A stretch of 18,919 nucleotides of DNA from Myxococcales bacterium (GTDB taxonomy: Bacteria > Myxococcota > Bradymonadia > REDH01): NCBI GenBank assembly GCA_018970625.1, contig JAGWVZ010000013.1, forward strand, positions 1-18,919, read 5' to 3'. The notes below the pieces were generated by a model. The model worked only from the letters and a program-made list of their open reading frames with translations. It did no database searches and was not told the origin of the DNA. Position numbers and translations under genes: made by a program. This document shows, in pieces, positions 8,988 to 18,919 of the stretch; within the stretch, counting starts at the first letter, position 1; each line of letters begins with the position of its first letter.

Positions 8988-10763
8988 ATGGTCAAGTCGC
9001 ACAACAGGTTACGCGTGTTAAGGAAATGGACAGTAGCGCTGACGTGTCTCTCTGCGTTGCCGGCGTGGGCGCAGGACTCTGGCTCATCGACTGAGTCAGA
9101 GGCGTCCGAGATGGTGAACGACGCCGGGGCAGAACCGACGGCAGAACCGACGGCAGAACCGACGGCAGAACCGACGGCAGAACCGACGGCAGAACCGACG
9201 GCAGAACCGACGGCAGAACCGACGGCAGAACCGACGGCAGAACCGACGGCAGTGCAGCCTGTGGTGCGCGGCGCTGATGCAGCGCCGCGCGTGCCGCGCG
9301 GTTCGACGTGGGATGTTCGGGGTCTTGCACGCTACCGTTACAATCGGCAAACCGATCATGCGATTGATCTGGACGGCACGCGTCATGGTCGTTCGTCGTG
9401 GATGGAGTCGCGTGTGATTGTGGGTGCGGGTTGGCGCCCCATTCAACGACTGGGTCTGGAGCTCGAGCTGGACGCGGTGAACGGCCAGTTTGCGGGCGAC
9501 AGCACCGAGGTGGGTCAGGCGATCGGTGCAGATGTGTTTCGCGTCGAGCGTTCATCGTCGACGGCCGCGTTGTCGCGGGTGGCACCGCGTCGGGCATACG
9601 TGCAGTGGGACAGTCCGTGGTTTCGGATGGTGGCTGGTGCCCAGACATTTGGCTGGGGCACGGGTTTTCTGGCCAACGACGGTCTCGCCGAGTCCGATTT
9701 TGGCGATGCATGGCAGGGCAGCCTGGTGGCTCGACTGCTGCTGGCGACGCAGCCGTTTCGCAACATGGAAGGTGCAGGCGCCGCGGCTCGCAGCCTGACG
9801 CTGGTGTTGGCGGGAGACCGTGTCATCGAAGACGACAACGGCTCGTGGTATGAAGGTGACGAGGTGTGGGCGGGCGTGTTTGGCGTGCGCATGGAGACAC
9901 CGACGTGGAGCGTGGGTGTGTTCGACGCAGTGCGTTCTCAGACCGATCGTCCCGACCCGCTGTATCCTGCCGACCGTCGCACGAGCGTGCTGGCGAACAC
10001 AACGGATGTGTGGGCGCGCTGGCGCGTGCTGGATGCGGAGTCGCAGTCGCTGACGCTCGAGACGGAGAGCGCCCTGATCGTCGGCAGCACGGACCGTCCA
10101 TGGCTGGATGAGACCTGGGAAGATGGGGCGCAGATTCGCGCCTTTGGCGGCCTTTTTCGGGTGCGTTACGACCATCAGGAGCTCGACCTGACCGCGAAGG
10201 TCGAGGCGGGCTATGCGAGCGGTGACAACGATCCGCGCGATGCTGTGTCGCGGCAGTTCAGCTTCAACAGCGACTATAACGTGGGTCTGATCCTGTTTGA
10301 TCAGGTGATGCCGATGCTGACGGCACGGGCCGGCGACCGTTTATTCGATCCGGACCTGCTGGCGGTGCCACCGTCGGGTGTGCGGTTTACGGTGGCGCAG
10401 GGCGGTGTGACGAACGCCGGCTATGTGAACCCTGTGCTTCGTTATCGGCCGGTCGAGGGGCTTGACCTGCGCCTGGGTTATGTGTGGGCGGTGGCCGCCG
10501 CTGACCTGACGGACGTGTACCAGACGGCGCGCAATGGCGGGTATCCGACCGGATTTGACGGGGAGCAGGGCGGTGCCCGCGGTCTGGGCCACGAGATCGA
10601 TGTGAGCGCTCGTTATACGATCGCGCTTCCGGGTGCTGTGGGAGTCCGTCTGGGTGTCGAGAATGGTTTTTTTCTGCCGGGTGCGGCCCTGTCAGGGTTG
10701 AATCAGGGCGCTGGAATTCCCACGCTGGTGCTTACGCGTGCGACTTTTGATCTGATGTGGTGA
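8988..10763 (+). CDS. Outer-membrane beta-barrel (porin-like) protein with N-terminal AEPT repeats
   Basis: This is a predicted exported outer-membrane barrel of 591 aa. It starts with a classical Sec signal peptide: basic n-region, hydrophobic TVALTCLSALPAWA, and likely cleavage after Ala28 (AWA|QD). An acidic Ser/Glu linker (29-47) leads into ten identical AEPT repeats (48-87). From about residue 100 the sequence shows alternating polar and apolar strands rich in Trp, Tyr and Gly with Asp/Asn turns. The C-terminus, TRATFDLMW, ends in an aromatic residue as barrel proteins often do for BAM recognition. I recognise no named family, and substrate or transport role is unknown. ATG 8988 is preferred over TTG 8982, which adds only two residues. 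The stop is followed 8 nt later by the lipoprotein start, so the two are probably one operon. Confidence 0.75.
   Translation: MVKSHNRLRVLRKWTVALTCLSALPAWAQDSGSSTESEASEMVNDAGAEPTAEPTAEPTAEPTAEPTAEPTAEPTAEPTAEPTAEPTAVQPVVRGADAAPRVPRGSTWDVRGLARYRYNRQTDHAIDLDGTRHGRSSWMESRVIVGAGWRPIQRLGLELELDAVNGQFAGDSTEVGQAIGADVFRVERSSSTAALSRVAPRRAYVQWDSPWFRMVAGAQTFGWGTGFLANDGLAESDFGDAWQGSLVARLLLATQPFRNMEGAGAAARSLTLVLAGDRVIEDDNGSWYEGDEVWAGVFGVRMETPTWSVGVFDAVRSQTDRPDPLYPADRRTSVLANTTDVWARWRVLDAESQSLTLETESALIVGSTDRPWLDETWEDGAQIRAFGGLFRVRYDHQELDLTAKVEAGYASGDNDPRDAVSRQFSFNSDYNVGLILFDQVMPMLTARAGDRLFDPDLLAVPPSGVRFTVAQGGVTNAGYVNPVLRYRPVEGLDLRLGYVWAVAAADLTDVYQTARNGGYPTGFDGEQGGARGLGHEIDVSARYTIALPGAVGVRLGVENGFFLPGAALSGLNQGAGIPTLVLTRATFDLMW
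9129..9252 (+). repeat. Perfect 12-bp tandem repeat, 10 copies (AEPT)
   Basis: The unit GCAGAACCGACG occurs ten times without a single mismatch (9129-9248), followed by a 4-base partial copy. It is in frame and encodes Ala-Glu-Pro-Thr each time with the same codons. Because 12 is a multiple of 3, gain or loss of units would change linker length without breaking the gene. Total sequence identity points to recent expansion by slippage or unequal exchange. Confidence 0.97.
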
Positions 10764-10766
10764 GGG
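10762..10766 (+). promoter_or_regulatory. Ribosome-binding site of the lipoprotein gene, inside the upstream stop codon
   Basis: GAGGG at 10762-10766 overlaps the TGA stop (10761-10763) of the barrel gene and lies 5 nt before ATG 10772. This decides for ATG 10772 over the GTG codons at 10757 and 10760, and suggests that ribosomes finishing the barrel gene re-initiate on the lipoprotein. Confidence 0.7.
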
Positions 10767-10771
10767 ACCCC

Positions 10772-13700
10772 ATGCGAACCAGAACTCAACCATTGTTTTC
10801 GGCTGCCGGCAGTGCACGACCGGGCCGTCATTCTGTAACGCCATCGCGGTCAGGTTCTTCGGGTGCTTCGCAGTGGCCAGCGAAGCTGGGTCACACGCTC
10901 GTCACGCTGAGTGTACCTGCCGGAATCGTGCTGCTGCTCGGCGGTTGCGATTCCGTCATCGATCCTTCGGGCCGCACTTCGGTCGGACTTGGACAGACGG
11001 AGCGGCTCGGCGGCCCCCGCGTGGTGTGGGATATTGAAGCGGAGCCTCTTCCCGAGATTCCGTTGCCCAACGACGCCGCCACGCGCATCGATCCGACGTC
11101 GCCAACCGGGCGCCGCCTGAATATTTCGGTGACGCGCGCCCGCACGCGCTATGAACAACGAACGCGGGAGAGTTTTAATGAGCTCGACGGGTTTGGCACG
11201 TACGCGGGTGGATATGTGTCGTTCGATGCACCGTTGAACCTTCAGGACCTGGCGCAGCGCCACGGGCAGAACGACGATTTTCGTGACGACGCCGTGTTCC
11301 TGCTGAATGTGGACCCTGATTGCGAGCGTTTCGGTGAAGAGATTACACTGAATATCGGTCGTTCACGTTTCCCGGTGACGTTGTTTGGACACGCGGAGCG
11401 AATCCCCGACCCGCAGGCGCCCGGAGGGTATTATCTGGACGAGGGACCGAGCCGCGTGTTCCCGTTCGATCCGTACGGTGAATACAACACGCTGGTTTTC
11501 GAGGAGCGCAACGAGAGCGACAGTAACGGCAACGGCGTGCTGGATCCGGCCGAGGACCTGGACCGTGACGGCCGGCTGGATATGGCCAACTTTATTGATC
11601 CACAGGCCTGTGCCGGGTTCGAGGTCAGCACCACCGAATACGACCGCTGCGTGGCCGACAATATGTTGCAGTGGTACGACCGTTCGACAAACACGCTGAT
11701 GCTTCGGCCGATCTGGCCCATGGAAGAGCAGTGCACGCACGCCTTCGTGCTTACGAATCGCGTGACAGGTGAGACAGGTCGTCCCGTCGAGTCTCCTTTT
11801 CCCGGGGTGAATCCGCGCGACCAGTCGCAGGCGCTTGAGCCTCTGCAGCAGCTCCTGCCTCGTTACGGATTGTCGACCGGCGATATCGCTTTTGCGTGGT
11901 CCTTTACCACAGGAACGCAGACCCACGATTACATGGCCCTGCGCGAGGGCCTTTACGGAAGCGGGGTATTCTCTTTCCTGAAAGATGAGTTCCCGGTGTC
12001 GCAGTTCCGTATCCGACCACTGGCGGAATACATCGCGCCCGGCGTCGAGCATCCGTTCACCAATGGCGAGACGGTGTTGCCGGGTGCGTGCGCAGGTGCC
12101 GCCGTGTCGATCCTGATCAAGAACGGTAACGGGGAGTGGGATCCGAACATGTGCGCCGTCGAGGCTGATACATCGGCTGTGGCAGGCTTTTTCGCCGGTA
12201 GTTTTCGAGCGCTCAACCTGCTCGCCGATACCGACGGGCTGGCAACGACGCGAAACCCGAATGACTCCGATGAACGGTGGCAGGTGGACTACCGCAACGG
12301 TGAAGTGAGCTACGGTGAGTCCGAGGTCACGTTCTACTGCAGCCTGCCTTATGAGCGAGACACGTCATGTTCGCCAGGCAACCCCGAGGGTACACCGTTC
12401 TGTCGGCCCTTCCCGGTGATTCTGTACGGGCACGGGTATGGTGGAAACAAAGGCGAGGCATTGTTTCACGTGACACGTCATGCGGCCATGGGTTACGCGG
12501 CGTGCGGTGTGGATTCATACGGTCACGGGTTCAACCGCGCCCTGCAGGATCCCGAAGTGGGCAGTCGTCTGGAGCTGGCGAGCTTTCTGTTTTCTCCATG
12601 GAACGCGCAGCCGCTGTTGCGGATGGTCGCGGTCGGTCGTGACCGCGACCTGAACAACGATGGTCTGTCGGACCCAGGCGCTGACCAGTGGACCGCCGAT
12701 CTGTTTCATACGCGGGACATGGTTCGGCAGTCGGCCCTCGAATACACGCAAATGGTCCGTATGCTGCGCGCCATGGACGGTGTGAACCGAGACGAAGAAG
12801 GCAACCTGCTTGGCGACGTCGATCGCGATGGACGCGTGGACATCGGTGGTCCTCAGAACACGATCGGTGGTTGGGGCATCTCGCTTGGTGGCATCATCAT
12901 GGGCGTGCTGGCCGGATCGGAGCCGGGATTCGACAGCGTATCTCCCAATGCCGGAGGCGCCGGCCTCACCGACGTGACGATTCGGCTGGGCCAGGGTGGG
13001 CTTCCCGAGGGCGTGCTGATCCCCATGCTGGGGCCCATCATGGTGGGTTGTGTACCAACCGACGGCAGCCAGAACCCACTCACCGAGGGTGAAGTGGGCA
13101 ACAACTGCCTTCCTGCAGGAGACAATACCTCGGGCCCCTACCCTGCCGGACAGCTTCGCCTGGGTTTCTACGCAAACAACATGGCGCGGCTGCAGATGGT
13201 TGAGTTCGGCAGCATTGACGGCGTGCGGCCTGGCGACCGGGTGGTGTATCGCAACCTGGACAAGAACGAAGAGCGCGAAGGCGTCGTGACCGAGCGCGGC
13301 TGGGTCCGTATTGGCATTCCTGCCGATGCGCTCACCGCCGAAGACAAGCGACCGGTGCTGGGTCTGACCGACGACAGCACCGAGCCGGTGCGCTTTGAGA
13401 ACACCCCCTTGCTGGGCGACAGGCTGGAAGTGAGCGTCTATGATGGCAGTACGGGCGCCCTGCGCGAGACCGTGTCGACCTTTGAGCGCGACGCCGAGTT
13501 TCAGGGCGCGATCTATCCGGCCGGTGCGCCGCTGGTGGCTGTTCAGGAGGGTCTTGGATACCAGCGCAACACCCCGGACTTCCGCCGCTTTATTGCCATC
13601 GCCCAGACGGCGATCGGGCCCGCAGACCCTGGCGTGTGGGGCGCTCACTACTACCTGTACCCCAAAGACACGCCCTACGACCCGGTCAATCCGGTGCGCC

Positions 13701-14473
13701 GTACCCGGGTGCTCGTGATGCCCACGCTGGGTGACAACAACGTGCCCGCCGCTACAGGCGTGTCTCAGGGCCGTGCTTCTGGTCTGCTGGGTTCGTGGCA
13801 GCGCGACGAGGCCCGCTTTGGTCCCGAGGTGGGTTGGCGCGAGATATTCGCCGTGGACCCCCGCTACGGACGAAGCATCGAGCGAGAGCTTGAGGCGCGC
13901 TATGTGATTGAGGGCGACCACCGCTTTCAACGCTACGCCGATAATCCCATCAACCCCGATGTGTTGTACGACATCGACAACGTGAGCGATGGAGCCACGC
14001 AGTTTTCGTGCGGTGACAGCGACTGGAGCGCGATCATCGGCGAGAACGAGTGTCCTGCCGATGTGGCCGGCCAGGAAATCTTCTTTGATGTACCGAACCC
14101 CGAGCCGGGCAATGAGCTGCGCATCAATCGGCCGCGCGGCGATGGTTCGTACGACGCGTTCCGAATTCCGATGCTGCGTCCCGCCGGTCAGCACGGCATT
14201 TATAATGCGCAGCCGTTCCGGGAATTCGATGCCGACGCATTTATGGTGAACTTTACATCGCGGTTTCTGGGCAGCCGCGGTCGTCTGGTCGATCATCCCG
14301 CTGCCTGCGACTGTAACGCGTCACGAATTCCGCAATATACCCTCGACGGGTTCAATGAGTTTCCCGGAATCCAGCGGGCGTGCACTCCCGATGACATGAA
14401 CGTGTGCAACGAGGCGTGTGCTGCAGCGTGGGGGATTATTACCCCGGACGTCGCAGCGTGCGGTTCGCCCTGA
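10772..14473 (+). CDS. Large lipoprotein with alpha/beta-hydrolase domain and EF-hand-like calcium loops
   Basis: This is a predicted exported lipid-anchored hydrolase of 1233 aa. A long n-region (~40 residues) precedes the hydrophobic TLVTLSVPAGIVLLLGGC, a lipobox with Cys59 as the lipidated residue. Calcium-type loops are visible. DSNGNGVLDPAE (250-261) is a canonical 12-residue EF-hand loop, and further DxDxDG-like loops begin at Asp262, Asp626 and Asp682. The hydrolase core has YGHGYGG (His554), an oxyanion-type turn, and GISLG with nucleophile Ser704. GDNNVP supplies a likely acidic residue, Asp988. The catalytic His may be His1141 (PAGQHGIY) or His1050. The general layout resembles large extracellular bacterial lipases, but substrate and family are not certain. 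The C-terminal ~50 residues hold seven cysteines. Residue +2 after Cys59 is Asp, which in E. coli means inner-membrane retention. It is translationally coupled to the barrel gene and converges on metH. Confidence 0.8.
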   Translation: MRTRTQPLFSAAGSARPGRHSVTPSRSGSSGASQWPAKLGHTLVTLSVPAGIVLLLGGCDSVIDPSGRTSVGLGQTERLGGPRVVWDIEAEPLPEIPLPNDAATRIDPTSPTGRRLNISVTRARTRYEQRTRESFNELDGFGTYAGGYVSFDAPLNLQDLAQRHGQNDDFRDDAVFLLNVDPDCERFGEEITLNIGRSRFPVTLFGHAERIPDPQAPGGYYLDEGPSRVFPFDPYGEYNTLVFEERNESDSNGNGVLDPAEDLDRDGRLDMANFIDPQACAGFEVSTTEYDRCVADNMLQWYDRSTNTLMLRPIWPMEEQCTHAFVLTNRVTGETGRPVESPFPGVNPRDQSQALEPLQQLLPRYGLSTGDIAFAWSFTTGTQTHDYMALREGLYGSGVFSFLKDEFPVSQFRIRPLAEYIAPGVEHPFTNGETVLPGACAGAAVSILIKNGNGEWDPNMCAVEADTSAVAGFFAGSFRALNLLADTDGLATTRNPNDSDERWQVDYRNGEVSYGESEVTFYCSLPYERDTSCSPGNPEGTPFCRPFPVILYGHGYGGNKGEALFHVTRHAAMGYAACGVDSYGHGFNRALQDPEVGSRLELASFLFSPWNAQPLLRMVAVGRDRDLNNDGLSDPGADQWTADLFHTRDMVRQSALEYTQMVRMLRAMDGVNRDEEGNLLGDVDRDGRVDIGGPQNTIGGWGISLGGIIMGVLAGSEPGFDSVSPNAGGAGLTDVTIRLGQGGLPEGVLIPMLGPIMVGCVPTDGSQNPLTEGEVGNNCLPAGDNTSGPYPAGQLRLGFYANNMARLQMVEFGSIDGVRPGDRVVYRNLDKNEEREGVVTERGWVRIGIPADALTAEDKRPVLGLTDDSTEPVRFENTPLLGDRLEVSVYDGSTGALRETVSTFERDAEFQGAIYPAGAPLVAVQEGLGYQRNTPDFRRFIAIAQTAIGPADPGVWGAHYYLYPKDTPYDPVNPVRRTRVLVMPTLGDNNVPAATGVSQGRASGLLGSWQRDEARFGPEVGWREIFAVDPRYGRSIERELEARYVIEGDHRFQRYADNPINPDVLYDIDNVSDGATQFSCGDSDWSAIIGENECPADVAGQEIFFDVPNPEPGNELRINRPRGDGSYDAFRIPMLRPAGQHGIYNAQPFREFDADAFMVNFTSRFLGSRGRLVDHPAACDCNASRIPQYTLDGFNEFPGIQRACTPDDMNVCNEACAAAWGIITPDVAACGSP

Positions 14474-14534
14474 CAGCAGCCAGAGCGGTGCGCCACTGCC
14501 GTGATGTCGGGCTGCGATTGAATGCGTGCTACCG

Positions 14535-14554
14535 CCCTGAATAGCCCCGTTTTT

Positions 14555-14560
<6 letters not shown>
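14535..14560. terminator. Hairpin between the lipoprotein gene and metH, overlapping the metH stop
   Basis: CCCTGAA (14535-14541) pairs with TTCAGGG (14554-14560) across a 12-nt loop. A competing CCCC/GGGG pairing lies inside. The top strand has a six-T run at 14550-14555. The metH stop (TGA, minus strand, 14555-14557) sits in one arm. The position between convergent genes fits a shared, bidirectional 3' end, but on the top strand the T-run lies in the loop and not after the stem, so the mechanism is uncertain. Confidence 0.45.
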
Positions 14561-18256
<3,696 letters not shown>

Positions 18257-18325
18257 GAGCTCTGGTCGGCGATGCGTGCGTCGTGGTGCGCGCACTTGCC
18301 AGAGCGCAGCACCCACCCGACCAGA
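18257..18325 (-). promoter_or_regulatory. Structured leader immediately before metH, possible cis-regulatory RNA
   Basis: Read on the metH strand, an outer 9-bp stem TCTGGTCGG (18325-18317) / CCGACCAGA (18269-18261) ends 4 nt before the start codon. Nested directly inside its 5' arm is an 11-bp helix (18316-18304 with 18293-18283) carrying two single-base bulges and a 10-nt loop, TCTGGCAAGT. An unpaired 13-nt strand (18282-18270) links the two. The loop's TCTGG (CTCTGG with the closing C) can also pair with the CCAGAG at 18265-18260 next to the start codon, so a pseudoknot could compete with the outer stem. The consensus features I recall of cobalamin, SAH and SAM-II elements are not present. 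Ligand and function are unknown. Confidence 0.45.
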
Positions 18326-18350
18326 CCGATCGGGCGCAGGTTACTTAGTG

Positions 18351-18366
18351 CGTTCCACCCGGAACG
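18351..18366 (-). other. Perfect 6-bp hairpin in the adk-metH gap
   Basis: CGTTCC and GGAACG pair perfectly around a 4-nt loop (GGGT on the metH strand). It lies 25 nt upstream of the larger metH leader structure and could be an extra arm of it or an independent feature. No T-run follows. Confidence 0.3.
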
Positions 18367-18388
18367 TAAACCGTGGCATGTGCTGTGT

Positions 18389-18426
18389 CCCCGAAAACCG
18401 GGGGAAGAATGCCCGCGCTGCCGGGC
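18389..18426 (-). terminator. Tandem GC hairpins just after adk
   Basis: Two short perfect hairpins follow the adk stop on the minus strand. GCCCG/CGGGC lies at 18426-18411 with a 6-nt loop, and CCCCG/CGGGG at 18403-18389 with a 5-nt loop. The first begins 10 nt after the stop. There is no T-run after the second, so they may end or stabilise the adk message weakly, or be part of a longer adk-metH transcript. Confidence 0.3.
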
Positions 18427-18435
18427 TGCTGTTGA

Positions 18436-18918
18436 TCAGCGGGCGAGCGCGGTGCGAATGCGAGCGGTGACGGCGTCGGGGTCGCCGATGCCGTCGATCC
18501 GCTTCAGCAGGCCCAGCTGATCGTAAAACGGGACAATGGGAGCCGTTTCACTGTGATATTTACGCAATCGAGCTGAGCAGGCCTCCTCGGTGTCGTCCTT
18601 GCGATGCACCAGACGGTCGGCAATGTCAGCCGGCGGTGGGCTGAACTTCAGGTGGTAGATGGTGCCCGTTTCGGGGTCGGTGCGACGTCCGGTGATGCGC
18701 TCCAGGATGAGCGAATCGTCGACCTCGATCAGCACGACCGCGTCGAGCGAGTAGCCCGCTGCGGTCATGGCCTTGTCGAGTGCTTCGGCCTGCGGGGCTG
18801 TGCGCGGAAACCCGTCCAGCATGAACCCTCTGGCTGCGTCGGGTTCGGCAATGCGCTCGAGGATCATGCCAATGACAACGTCGTCCGGCACCAGATCGCC
18901 CCGCTTCATGAACGCGTC
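18436..18918 (-). CDS. adk: Adenylate kinase (5'-truncated by window edge)
   Basis: It catalyses reversible phosphate transfer between ATP and AMP to give two ADP, in the cytoplasm. The visible 161 residues cover the protein from the AMP-binding region to the end. They include LVPDDVVIGM, the LDGFPRT signature, and the LID domain opening with GRRTDPETGTIYH and containing the HRKDD segment and its arginines. The LID is of the long type. The four zinc-binding cysteines of Gram-positive enzymes are absent, so this is a non-zinc LID. The frame is open to the window edge (Asp-Ala-Phe precede the Met at 18909), so that Met is internal. By alignment with E. coli Adk (214 aa), about 50 residues including the P-loop are missing. 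Its 3' end lies 179 bp upstream of metH on the same strand, so co-transcription is possible. Confidence 0.96.
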   Translation of the reverse strand, partial: DAFMKRGDLVPDDVVIGMILERIAEPDAARGFMLDGFPRTAPQAEALDKAMTAAGYSLDAVVLIEVDDSLILERITGRRTDPETGTIYHLKFSPPPADIADRLVHRKDDTEEACSARLRKYHSETAPIVPFYDQLGLLKRIDGIGDPDAVTARIRTALAR

Positions 18919-18919
18919 G

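Noticed and set aside
9030..9050. Lipobox at Cys20 of the barrel protein
   Set aside because: The residue before the cysteine is Thr and a standard signal peptidase I site (AWA) follows. A barrel with a C-terminal aromatic residue does not need a lipid anchor.
9129..9252. Possible CRISPR array or iteron origin
   Set aside because: The 12-bp units are directly adjacent with no spacers, in frame within a gene, and have no flanking cas or rep gene.
8992..9711. Minus-strand frames with repeating LPSV or RRFC units
   Set aside because: These are only the 12-bp AEPT tandem repeat read in other frames. The plus frame has a signal peptide and barrel-like continuation.
12515..14296. A 593-codon open frame on the minus strand opposite the lipoprotein gene
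   Set aside because: It mirrors the third-base GC bias of the sense gene, has low-complexity His/Arg-rich sequence and no recognisable motif. The sense strand has the lipobox and hydrolase motifs.
18257..18316. Twenty-residue N-terminal extension of MetH
   Set aside because: It is Arg-rich and absent from the family. The shorter protein already matches usual length, and the region forms a strong RNA structure instead.
18257..18435. Known cobalamin, SAM-II, SAH or SAM/SAH riboswitch upstream of metH
   Set aside because: I looked for the cobalamin GCCACUG box and the cores of the SAH and SAM-II elements as I remember them and found none. A covariance-model scan would be decisive.

Overview
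This window is a stretch of GC-rich bacterial chromosome. It is densely coded, with no tRNA, rRNA, CRISPR array or insertion sequence seen, and no gene-free stretch longer than about 300 bases. A Sec-exported outer-membrane barrel protein and a lipoprotein show a Gram-negative envelope. The single-chain (large) PurL, the cobalamin-dependent MetH and a very large calcium-loop lipoprotein suggest a proteobacterium or a former deltaproteobacterial group such as Myxococcota or Bradymonadota. That placement is inference, because no marker here fixes the lineage.

Layout from left to right: (1) purL, whose first ~160 codons lie outside the window, running rightward. (2) A convergent membrane fatty-acid desaturase, with a small hairpin between the two stop codons. 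(3) Divergent from the desaturase, a 1348-aa SWIM/SNF2 helicase-like ATPase. Its start region holds a possible 9-codon leader ORF that overlaps an alternative GTG start. (4) About 160 bp with weak inverted repeats. (5) A two-gene unit: an outer-membrane beta-barrel protein with ten identical AEPT repeats just after its signal peptide, then, 8 nt after its stop codon, a 1233-aa lipoprotein with an alpha/beta-hydrolase core and EF-hand-like calcium loops. (6) Convergent to these, on the minus strand, metH (cobalamin-dependent methionine synthase). (7) Upstream of metH on the same strand, the 3' part of adk, whose first ~50 codons lie outside the window.

Three genes are core metabolism: PurL (purine synthesis), MetH (methionine and one-carbon metabolism) and Adk (adenylate balance). 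They do not form one operon. The accessory content is the barrel plus lipoprotein hydrolase pair, the desaturase and the SNF2 protein.

The two most interesting signals are: (a) a compact, nested, possibly pseudoknotted RNA structure filling the 69 nt before the metH start codon, which matches no metH-associated riboswitch I know, and (b) the tightly coupled barrel and calcium-loop lipoprotein hydrolase pair with its perfect 12-bp repeat tract.
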